The position numbers and the translations under genes were made by a program. Below are positions 1-10,000 of a DNA stretch of 64,000 nucleotides, piece by piece. The stretch spans positions 88,640,756-88,704,755 of the forward strand of contig CM060731.1 in NCBI GenBank assembly GCA_030704615.1, given 5' to 3'. The notes below the pieces were generated by a model. It saw only the letters and a program-made list of their open reading frames with translations. It was not told where the DNA came from and did not search any database. Origin of the DNA: Takakia lepidozioides (Eukaryota > Streptophyta > Takakiopsida > Takakiales > Takakiaceae). How positions within the stretch are numbered: the first letter of the stretch is position 1; the number at the start of each line of letters is the position of its first letter.

Positions 1-3000
1 CTGCACTAGCACTCTCCAGATGGACATGCTGATTTTGTTGTATCTGCCATGTTGTGGCAGTCATAGTTCGAGTATCATGAACCCCTTTCTGTAATCTGTT
101 ATCCTTCTCCTCTACTGTGAGAGTCACTTCCATCAGATCAGAAGCACCATCGGTGAGACTCTCTTCTGGTTCATTGCCACTGGATCTCTCTTTGTCGTTG
201 GTACTTTCCTTCCTTGCATCCTCCTCCTCTTGTTCCTTTTCACAAAGCTCCACCACTTCTGTAACTCTTTCATTCACTTCCCCCCTCTTCCGTTTTACAC
301 CACTTTTGCCTGTTCCAGAGGTAAGCTCCACTTTGGGTTCGTTGCTCCGTTTCAATAGCCCCTTTAGAGCTCTAAGCTTTCCTTCCATCTTGGTGCGTGT
401 TTTATTTTCCTTTTCAAAAAGACGTGTTATGGATTTCAACAGAGTTGCAGGTGAATCTAGATCTCTATTTACAGTTAGCCCACCCAGAATCCTTGGGTTA
501 TGCTCAACAGTAGACGGAGCTGGACTTAAACTTTTGCTTTTTTGACCCTCCTGATACCTGCTGCCACCTTCTGCACCATGCTCACTGTTTGAGGCTGCAA
601 GAACGTCTTTGTTCCCATTCAGCTGGGCACGGGAAAACCCCTCATCTTCATACAAAGAAACTTCTTTGTCAAGATTTTGTCCAGAACTCCTGGCATCCAC
701 TCGACTTCTCTTAGAAGGACAACGTCTCCTTTTGACAGCATCCAGGGGTTCACGGATAAGAACTCTAGCCAGCTTGTCTGTTGAGTCATCTCTCAAACTT
801 TCTGCAGCTGCACCTGGAGATGCTACTGAAGCTTTTGGAGTCCTTGACTGGGCGTGATGCTTAGCAGGAGATTTTAAAATTGATTCAAGTCCAGTAATTA
901 TCTCTACAGGGCCTTCCCTTGCAATCTTCGGCAACGGTTGAACACGAGTCGCTGAGGATGTTTGCAACTTATGGCTCCCACGAGCCTCTAGCTGGTTCTT
1001 ACTCAACACCATTCCCCATCTTTGAGGTGAATTCGCGCGAGCGATGGAGGCTGTGATACCTCCCATGCTGATGGTGGTCTCTACTGGGTTTCGGCAATAA
1101 GGGGTCTGCGACTCTTTACTTTGTACATCCTGCTGCACAGGGGAAACATGCTGCATAAGGCTAGAACTCTGCTTGTGCAGGTTAGCAATGCTTGCAGCCA
1201 ATGTTTGGACTTCCTTCTGCACAGCTTTGGCCACTGCTTGCGCTGCTAGGGCTGTTGTCTGTGCTGCTGATGCTGTGGATTGCCCATTCTGCACAAGAGA
1301 TGATGTTTTCGTTGAGGCCTGTACGGCCCCATTCACCTGCAAGCCTCCCTCAGTCAGTTTTCTACATTTAACTCTAGACGAGTAAAAGGGGTTTACTATC
1401 TGGCCAGGTGAATGGGGCCGTACAGGCCTCAAAACTTAAACCTGGCCAGATAGCCTCAAAACCTGCTACAAAACTTAAACAACAATGAAACAAGAAAACA
1501 TAAGACTCTTGAACATGATGGTCCTACCCATCATAGAAGGTCTTCTGTTGCAAAAGCAATGAAGCAAATTACCTTAGCAAGAAGATTCCTTTCTAAGGTC
1601 TGAAATGAACTCTGCGCAACCTCAACAGCTTGCAGGGCAGCACCAACCCCTCCCACCACCTCTTTCACCTGCGTTTACATCCACATTAGATCAGCCATTC
1701 CTTACTCCAACTCACAACAGACAAGCAATTTACAAGAAGATTCTTCTCAACTGCTTCATCCTGACAAACACAAGAGGTCACATCATTGCATGAGGAAAGG
1801 GTGCTAAAGACACAGATTCCTTTCATGAGGGCAATATGCCATTGAGATACATCAAATACCTTCTCCTTCAATAACTGGCTGGGGACATGCATGGGAAGCT
1901 CTGACGTCCAACCTTCACACAACAACACATAAGCACTGCAAGCAACCCACAAGGAACCATACATAACAGACCTCCTGGTATCTACCAGAATCCAGCATAC
2001 CTCGCGGCGCATGCGCTGGAGTTCATTTCGATCAGCCTTTTGGTAATCTTCCATGCGATCCAGTCGCTGTAATACCCGGGTCAAATGCTCCTTCGTTGTC
2101 AACCCTTCCTTTTCAACCTTTTCTCTCAACATTTTCTCTGTCTCTGCCTTTTTTCTTTCTGTATCGGCGCGCTGACGCTCTTTTTCACACTCTGATGCAG
2201 ACCCAAGCAAACATTGCACTATTAGGCATTTCTCAATATGCCTGAAAGTATGCATAGTTTCCAGCTTGCTAGACAAATCATAAGATAGAGAGACACCATG
2301 ATCATGCTCAAGTACAGCACAATTATTCTGAATTATCAATTGAAGGGAAAGCAAGCAACACTGATATCCTCCACCAACTGTTGTTTTCCAGAAAATCTTC
2401 CCCTACTGCTGTTGAAACAGGAGGCATTTGCAACCCCACTACCCCATCCCTAATCATTAGATGCAGATCTTCTCACAAAGTCAATCCAGCTAATAATCTG
2501 CATGAATGATTATTAAGCCTGTTTGAGATGACCTGCAGGGGGTCTACCCCTCTGACACACCGGAACCCAAGCAGTCTCCCCAAATGATGCCTTGGGTTTC
2601 TGACTTGTACTAGGTTTTCATGGTCCCTTGTATTGTCAACGAAACGATGTGTTTTCTGAACGCCAACCATTTGCAGCACTTTCCCATCGTGTCGATGCTG
2701 TGGCAAGTAACATTTATGACCTGCTACCGCGGCTGGTTCTGATAGGTGCTCATGGCAAGCTCCACCAGATAGTGTAAGGGACCATTTCCCAGCATGAGCC
2801 GGGACCCTTGAGAGAAAAGACAGATGAAAATGATACAAAATTTTCAGCGTTATATTACCTTGCCGCAGTTTGTCATTGAATTGCAACACCTGATCAGTGG
2901 CCTCCATTTTCTCTTTAAGCATTGCAATCGCCTGTCGCAGCTTCTTTCTTCCTGTTTCACTTTTCTCCAGCTTCTCTGCCAGCTGCCATACATTGCGGAA

Positions 3001-3095
3001 AAATTAGCAATCCGTCACGCCATGTGCTACGCTTCACCTTTCCATCCGTTCGTAATTACTCAAAATTGTGACAAAATGTGACTGACAATAAGCTA

Positions 3096-3182
<87 letters not shown>

Positions 3183-3253
3183 GTCACAGGCTTTCGACAC
3201 ACAAATCAGCGCACCTGCTGACAGCATGGACCTGCTGCTGATTTGTTCTCCAT
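1..3253 (-). CDS. Coiled-coil protein with basic nuclear-type motifs, N-terminal part (3' end outside window)
   Basis: Five exons join in one frame: 3253-3215, 2982-2859, 2191-2001, 1668-1573 and 1336 to the left edge, where the frame is still open; about 595 residues are inside the window. The ATG at 3253 opens a 13-residue first exon. All introns have GT/AG borders and the phases agree (0, 1, 0, 0). Exons 2-4 encode a highly charged helical segment (for example EKERQRADTERKKAETEK), which I read as a coiled coil. The long last exon has Ala/Gln-rich and Ser/Glu-rich stretches and basic clusters (KRRRCPSKR, VKRKRGE) that look like nuclear localisation signals. I do not recognise the family. 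A structural or regulatory nuclear protein is an inference from composition only. The exon-intron structure is well supported by frame continuity. Confidence 0.72.
1312..1453. repeat. Nested inverted repeats at an exon/intron border
   Basis: A 28-base segment at 1312-1339 is repeated exactly in inverted orientation at 1405-1432, across a 65-base loop. Inside the right arm a second pair (CTATCTGGCCAGGT at 1397-1410 and its reverse complement at 1440-1453) forms another hairpin. The left arm is the first coding bases of exon 5 of the coiled-coil gene plus its splice acceptor, so the right arm is an inverted intronic copy of that exon edge. Confidence 0.85.
3100..3181. repeat. (TC)n microsatellite
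   Basis: About 82 bases of uninterrupted TC dinucleotides lie in intron 1 of the coiled-coil gene, between the 3215 donor and the 2982 acceptor. On the transcribed strand this is a (GA)n tract. Confidence 0.97.
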
Positions 3254-3700
3254 GATCTCCTTGCTTGAGTGCAGAACATTACCAATCAAACAAGAAATAA
3301 ACTAGAGTACAGAAAACGTGAACCAATGGTGCTTTTTCAAGGGTTTTGTGGACACGGAGTCAGAAGAAAATGATCAATAGAAGTAAGAGCACAGCTGGAA
3401 GCAAGCAGGAAAGAAGAAATGCTTGAGAAAAGGTTCAGAAGACGCTGCGGAGGGAGAAAAAGAAAGAGACACGACGACCCCTCCCCCCCAAGAGAAAATA
3501 AACCGTACAACGAGAAGACACTTCTTGGTAGAAAATCAACTCGTTGAAGGGAATTCGGTGCTCAGAGGAGGGACCGCCACGGCGGCGAGGTAGCAGGGAT
3601 GTGCAGCACAGCATCGTCTCTCTCACCCCCCGACCCACTAAACCCTAGCCCACAAACCGACCTAATTATGAGCTGATCAAGTATTAGCCTAAAATCTTGT
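3254..3700. other. Upstream flank / probable 5' UTR of the coiled-coil gene
   Basis: No coding sequence is recognised. The stretch lies directly upstream of the ATG at 3253 and should hold the 5' leader and core promoter of the minus-strand gene. No convincing TATA box is seen. Confidence 0.4.
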
Positions 3701-3749
3701 GCTCAACTTCCTCGTAATTATTTTCCTAAACCTAGCTGGAAAATTCCTT

Positions 3750-3880
3750 TGTAGATTTGAGTACCTTCCTGTCGGCCAGAAAACCCATTCCACATATTCC
3801 ATTACTTTTGTCCCAAGAATAGGATATTCCTTTTCCCCCACCTCGGAAGTGGTTGCGGGTTCAATCCACCGACTAGGCAG
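3750..3880 (+). repeat. tRNA-derived SINE-like fragment, copy 1
   Basis: A pol III B-box-like core (GTTGCGGGTTCAATCCACC, about 3851-3869) follows CACCTCGGAAGTG. The same block recurs in inverted orientation near 44.4 kb and 52.98 kb. The A-box side is not clear in this copy. Confidence 0.45.
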
Positions 3881-4425
3881 AATTTGCCTTATACAGACCC
3901 TCGGTCTAGGAGTCTCAAATCTCGGAAAACACTTTGGCATGAACTTTACCTCTTTCGCTCATCAGTCATGCAGAAATGTGCCGGGCTGCATGTTGATTGC
4001 ATGGAATAAAAGCAAACATCTTTCCCGGACTGTGTTTTCCCAAAACACACCGACAAAAGTCCAAGGACAACCTTCTCTCTCTCCCTTTCTTTCTTTCCGA
4101 CAAGGTCTATGGCCTATGGAAACCAAATGACATTTGGGTGCAAGGTCTACTGAGTCTTGTTTTAGTGAGGCGTGACTTGATGGTCTACTAAAGTTGGAAA
4201 GCAAATGCCCTTTTTTATTTGGGGGGTTTTTTGAACGAAAGGGGAGGGCCGGAAGCCCTGTAAATCATATTAAGAAATCATGGAAAAATAGCCATGAGAG
4301 GAGGCCATGAAGGCTTACATCAGCGAGTGATTGGGTAGCACCCAGTACCAATCCACCTAGGGGGAAGCTCTAGCTAAAACAATGTTCACTGTCATGGGCA
4401 GCAAGCTAAGAAAGACTGCCATCTG

Positions 4426-4557
4426 AAAAGTAACTAGGAGCACAGAGCTCAGGGATTACCTAAGCAGGGACAAGATTAGTGATAGTGCATAAGAAAAGTA
4501 ACTAGGAGCATAGAGCTCAGGGATTACCTGAGCGGGACCAGATTAGTGATAGTGCAG
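4426..4557. repeat. Tandem duplication, period about 68 bp
   Basis: AAAAGTAACTAGGAGCA starts at 4426 and again at 4494. The two units match along nearly their whole length (…GAGCTCAGGGATTACCT…GATTAGTGATAGTGCA). They sit in the 3' region of the LINE remnant. Confidence 0.85.
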
Positions 4558-4661
4558 CACTATGAAGTAACAAGAAATAAGGTCCATCAGCCTCCATTAT
4601 CCTAAAAAAAATCCTAAGGCAAGAAAATTGACTATCAAACCTTCACAAGAGAAAATATATC

Positions 4662-5328
4662 CACTACAGGAAAAAGGGGGGTTAACGACCCAGCCATCGC
4701 AAGGTGCGTCGCCGCGGGGGGTTGGGCGACGGGTTTTTTTTCACGCGACGCTGGGGTCGCAATGCCGAAAAAAAAAAAAAAAAAAAAAAAAAAGGTCGGA
4801 CGTCATTGGGGGCGCCCAACGCCTGGTGCTGGGGCTGGGGCTGGGCACTAAGGCTGTAGAGGTTGCAACTCCCCGGCGTCACAAGAGGGACCCTCTTAGA
4901 AGAAACTTGAAAGAAATCTTGATTTGTATATATATACTTGAACTACTTTTGTGATATATAGATGTATCGTAGGTGTGTTGGTTAGATTGTAGCTTCTTAG
5001 ATATGTTATAACATGGAGGTCCTAGGTTCAAGTATGCATTGTCTAATATATGTAGAACAATTAATGTATTGCCCTTGGATAGAATCGGACTCAATGGTCA
5101 ACAAATTTTTGAAATTCAAATTCAAATTTTCCCACCTAAATTCAAATGTATCCCCCTAAACAACGACGTCCGGAGGTCGCACTTCGCAACATGCGACCTC
5201 CGGACGTCGCTAATTCGGCTTCACAAAAAAAAAAAAAAAAAAAAAAAATTAAATTAAATTAAATTTATTAAAATTAATTATAATTTTTATATATATATTA
5301 TAATTATAATAATAATTTATTTAATAAT

Positions 5329-5373
<45 letters not shown>

Positions 5374-5517
5374 GCGTTTCCTAGCGACCCCCATCCGTCG
5401 TTAAGTAGCGACGACATTCTAGCGACGACGTTGCGACGGGCTTGCAACGCCCGGGCGTCGCAAAAATGGCCCCTCCCCCCTCCCCCAAAAGGGAGCTTTA
5501 GCGACGCCGCGACAAAG
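4662..5517. mobile_element. Non-autonomous CACTA-type element, copy 1 (right end damaged)
   Basis: The left end begins CACTACAGGAAAAAGGGG, the CACTA signature, followed by GCGACGY-rich subterminal repeats. The body from about 4800 to 5215 is closely similar to the element at 18268-19385, including the conserved block CTGGGCACTAAGGCTGT. It encodes no transposase. The right terminal inverted repeat is not recognisable; the border is set where the host LINE frame resumes, near 5517. It also contains long A runs and an AT-rich stretch (5225-5370). Confidence 0.72.
4965..5045 (+). repeat. tRNA-like module inside the CACTA element (copy 1)
   Basis: GTAGGTGTGTTGGTTAG resembles a tRNA D-arm/A-box and GGAGGTCCTAGGTTCAAG resembles a variable-loop plus B-box. 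Spacing is tRNA-like. The homologous block is at about 18902-18985 in the other copy. It is degenerate, so it is a tRNA-like relic and not a tRNA gene. Confidence 0.4.
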
Positions 5518-6440
5518 GGGTAGGGGTATTTACCATCATACAACCATGCACATCTTGATTTCCATATGTGCCATAGACCCAATGCCCTAAGACATTGCTA
5601 GAGCTGACAAGACAGCCAGGGGACCCCATTAGAGATGCTAAAAAAAAAAATAGATTGATCAGTGATATCTCAAGGGATAATTTCCAGGGCATGAAGAAAG
5701 AACGAATTTTTCTCTAGACCTGCCGAGCAAAATTATAGAACATAAGACAATGTTCGAGAAACTCGGGCAGCTAGGAGTGGCATATAGTACTACATAAATC
5801 CAAAGGGGCAACCTGCATGATACTGACTATAAGAAGAATGCGGTGAGAGAGCCTCCACAAAAAAGCACTGAGTTTTGCAGCTCTATGCATATGCCACATA
5901 TCAGACCAAATAAAGTGCCAAGGCCCCCTTGGGAGAGACAAATGAGCCTATTTAACACACATCTTAACTTCCATGGAGTATTGAGGTAAGAGTAGAGTGT
6001 AGCCCATCTTGGCAGTATATGAGAAGAAAGGAGCGGATTTGTCCTTGTGAAGCCAAGCCCAGTCAGCAAGGTCCTTTGGAAGTTGAGAAACAGGCAATTT
6101 CAAGAGCCAAATTAAGAAGGGCAGCGCGACACCCCATTGAGCAAGAGAACTAGAGCCCAGAACTAACGGGTTCAATTTACCTGAAGAGTAATATTGTACT
6201 AGTCCACCACCCTAATAAGGAAGAGGGATTTGGAATGAACAGACATGAGAGCAATAGGAGAAAGGGCTCCAGACCTTGCATTAGATAAGCCAAGACCTGA
6301 GGCAACCGAGTCCCTAAGATGAGACACGAAAATAACATATTCACGGGGGATACCACTCAAGCAGCCCCTCCAATAAGGAGTCAGCCAATTATCCCGGCCA
6401 TCGCTGCAAAGAACTCCAACGTGAGGAGACAACACTAGAG

Positions 6441-6655
6441 GAAATGCAGGGATGCCTCGGCGTGAGCCTGGCTGCGCTCACGCCACGTCACCTTGCGCCC
6501 ACGCTGCGTCACCGGGCTCACTCCACGTCATCGCGCTTAAACGCCGCGTCACCGCTCGCCAAGGAAGAAGCAGAGTGTATTTCCACACAAGAGCACCCTT
6601 AACCGCGGAAACAAGTTGGACGACATAATAAAAGAATGTGGTCATTCCCACCTGA
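6441..6655. other. GC-rich stretch with repeated TGACGTGG/TGACGC motifs
   Basis: No coding sequence is seen. On the minus strand, GGTGACGC, GATGACGTGG and GGTGACGTGG motifs recur every 20-30 bases with GAGC/GCTC spacers. A comparable TGACGTG-rich block lies at 29262-29430, also at a LINE edge. Confidence 0.5.
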
Positions 6656-6850
6656 AAGCAACAGATGAATGCAGGATGGATGAATGTAGAGTGGATGAGA
6701 AATAGATGGATGAGTGCGAACAATGCATACAAATGGATGAATGTGGGATGGATGAGAGTACAATGGATGTTGAATAATGCAAAACATTCATGAATGGAGG
6801 ATGCATGAATACACAGTAGATGAATGCACAATGGATATGACATGAGTGTG
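6656..6850. repeat. Degenerate minisatellite of TGGATGAATG-like units
   Basis: Units such as GATGGATGAATG and GTGGATGAG recur irregularly across about 190 bases. Long apparent open frames here are an artefact of the repeat. Confidence 0.8.
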
Positions 6851-7001
6851 TGGGGTTTGTGGATGGATTCATGAAGATTTCCATTTCAATCTGAGTGGAT
6901 TGTTTGTTTCATTTTTTTTTTCTGCCGGAACAATTGCAATCAAGTAGGGGAATTCAATCTTTTCTTGAAAGGATGACAACAGAACATTAAAAATGCGAAG
7001 T

Positions 7002-10000
7002 TCAGTATGACTCAGAGTCAGTACAATGTATCCCCGCATCCTCTGCATCCAAGTCCAAGAATTTAAGAACTCCGGATCTACGATGGCTACACCTGCGATC
7101 GGGCAATAAAAAGTCAGGGGATAGAGCCTCGGCCATTTGAAGTGCCATTGCTTCGGCATACACAGGAAGCACAAAAGTCGAAAGGGGGCTGTCGAATACA
7201 GTCTCGCCACAAATTTGGGTCTCTCCTGAAGATCCACCGCTGCCTTTCCTGCAAGTCACAGCAAGAAAAAAGTTATTACTCTAAATATGATGTCTGCGAT
7301 TGAACATGGCACCCAAAGTGGAATGACAATTCCATGGCAGACTTACTCACATGAAAAGTCGTTGTCGACCTGCTTATCCTCGGGATCCTCATCATTTCGG
7401 ATTTGAATCTGTTCAGTCTCTGTGTCTGACGTAGAGCCAGACACAAGAGGGAGGAGGACACTCTTGAATAGTTCGGTGTCGCCCTCCATGCTAAAAAAGC
7501 TTCTCCCGCCTGCCTGGCAAGCATGATAAGTCGCACCTGCCAAGACAGAAAACCTCAAGAAGGTTGTAGAGGATGCAAAAGCGGATGTAAACTGGAAGAC
7601 CAAAAATGGGAACAGTATTGAAGCAACGAACATGTGGATAGTGTGAGGTCGACCACCCTTGCAGAATGGTGGCTGCATGACTCCAAAAGCGTCTGCATGA
7701 ACGTTGGGGTTCTCTCCCTTGCACCTCTCCATGGAAACCCATCTGGTCTTTTGATAGTCTGACTAGAGTGCATGAAGTTGTAGAGCATGTCATCCACGTG
7801 TGGCTCATAGGGGGGGTTGATGAAACACCCCTGGTCGGAAAGCTGCGGACGGAGGATGGTGTTTTTGAGGTGCGAATCCTCCTCACGCAGATCGCCTCAA
7901 ACGTCCTCGTCTGGCAAAGATGCAAGGTTGGGGTGAGACATGAAAATATTAGAGGAAGTCTGGCGCAGAAAGGAACAAAAAATAACGAGAAGACATTGGG
8001 AAACAGTACTGAGGAGGGCGGTGCCATACCAGCTGTCCAGGGCAACCACCTTTCAGAAGGTAGAGGATGTTCACACAATTCCATGTCCTCAGAACTTCAA
8101 ACCCAGACGACTTCAGGTATGATGCCAATCCCCGACGACTATCCTTGTCACATGACTGAAAGAGCGGAAGCGTTCCTACATTTGAAAGAAAATTATTGCA
8201 GAACCCGAATACCCAACTCCAGTAGTTCTCATCAAATCTGTTCCAGGATGGAGTCTTTCCCTTTGGAGGAACGTCCGGGACAGGCTGGCTGTCCGGGATG
8301 TCAAAAATGACCATGTCAGCGGCAAAGGTTTTTTGAACACCGCATACGAATGAGGGACCAGTGCTCACCTGCAACAGACAGGTCCAATTAGAAAACCAAG
8401 GAAAAAAAGGGTCCCAACAGAAACCAACATCTACATTGGCAACGACAATTTCGAAGGTCCCAATAGAAGAGGAAGATTCTTACCAGATTCAGAAAAGAAA
8501 TCATGTTATCCCAAGTCGGTGATGGCATCCCCAAGTACCCTTTTCTCCGAGTCTCCATCATCGCCAGCCATCCCTCATTGACAATCTTGATGTGCCCTGC
8601 CAAGTCCGCACGGGAAGGGTGTGGCTTGGCATTGAACACGCATTCAATAGTGCGGGTGTACCTCCCAGCGGTGAAGTCTTTCTCTTTGTCATTCTCCTTC
8701 CCCCTCTCCTTCTCCTTCGACTGCTCCTTCTCCTTTGTCTTCGCAGGTGACTTGGCTACTCCCTCCGAAGCCTTTGCATCCTTGTCTTTCACCTTGCGGC
8801 CCCCCTTCTTGCCTTTCTCGGGAGTTCTCTGCTCGTCTGGCTTCTTGGCGGCCAATGAAGCTATGTTCCTCTGGTACTCTTCGTCGTTCAAAGGCGCCAG
8901 CATCTCCGCATGGTTGTCCAAATACTTCATTTGCTGCTCTTGAAGTGTCATGTGCTCAGGAGGGCAGTCGAGATACCATCCACAGTCCCTAAAGTGGGCA
9001 GGACTCCAGTCCCTCAAGATATCAGCTGTGTACATGGTGGGATCGTTGGCAGGGTCCGACCACATGTCCAAGTAATCTGGGATTCCACTCAGGTGTTTTC
9101 CTTCCATCAGCACATATTTAGTGTATCTACGGACGTTCAAACAAACACCATCCCCCAAAACCAGATATCAAAAAGCAGCGGAAAGTGATGATCGGTGGCG
9201 ATCATCACTTTCCTATCAGAGAGAATCCAACATATGTGTGCAAATCCTTATGATAATCCACACTGCACAAGTGCAAAATTTGATGATTGTTACCGATCAT
9301 CAGGTCACTTATCAGAAACAAATTGCCTATGTTAACAGAGGAAGGATTAAGAATGGAAACATGGACATGTTCTGCAGTATTCAGTTGTTTGACAGGAGAA
9401 GCTCACAGCACTGGAAGTGATGATCGGTACCGACCATCATCAAATTGTTGTGTAGCAAAAAAAAATCTTAAGGTTTTCTTAATTGAGGCATGACAAAATT
9501 TGAAAGAATGTGATGGATAGGCTTTAGGTAGTGCACCTGTACACAACACGCATCGTAGCCCACTCCCCTCCAACCTAACTATCGAAATTGTTCGACCTCA
9601 ATATGTTACCATCATTGGAGAACTCACGGAAGAAACAGTATCGCCACATGAGACCTTTCCACTTCTAATGTACGCCTCCAAGGTCATATGTGGTGGGGAG
9701 ACCATCGAAATATTCAAGTCCTTCAAATTTTGCTCCAGACGCGTTTCTCCAGCTGCAAAGGGAACATCTATCAGAATTGCACATGACAAAGTCATAGGAT
9801 AATTGATATACAACAGGCACTTCAAGCAACAAATACCTGACTCCAAAATGTGGCATTGTGAAGCCAGTTCTAAAAAACAGTGTCACTTATTCCCTCGACC
9901 TTTGTGCCAGGCTGGATTGTGCTTTTCGGGAACTGATTCAGATCCTTCACTATCTGATCCGAGTTCCAAATCTCAAGCCATTTAACTTTTGTCTGGGGGT

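Larger units (their letters stand above)
4205..6440 (-). mobile_element. L1-like LINE, 3' portion (interrupted by CACTA copy 1)
   Basis: On the minus strand, fragments of a LINE C-terminus can be read in several frames: a KDLADWAWLH / SYTAKMGYTLL stretch, then W-x2-MWHMHRAAKLSAFLWRLSHR (the zf-RVT type region after the reverse transcriptase, about 5850-6100), then MGLWHIWKSRCAWLYDG near 5530-5580. The reading resumes left of the CACTA insertion. The element ends near 4205 with a T-rich stretch on the plus strand (poly-A end on the minus strand). Frameshifts and stops show it is dead. It is 5'-truncated, as is common for LINEs. Confidence 0.7.

Noticed and set aside
4965-5045. Functional tRNA gene inside the CACTA element
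   Set aside because: Stem pairing is too poor and the element has a second copy with the same degenerate block.
6478-6884. Three overlapping minus-strand frames rich in His/Ser/Ile
   Set aside because: They are read through a TGGATGAATG-type minisatellite and have no codon constraint.
8503-8943. Long plus-strand frame opposite exon 7
   Set aside because: It mirrors the Lys/Glu-rich coding exon on the minus strand (Ser/Phe/Leu-rich product) and has no family resemblance.
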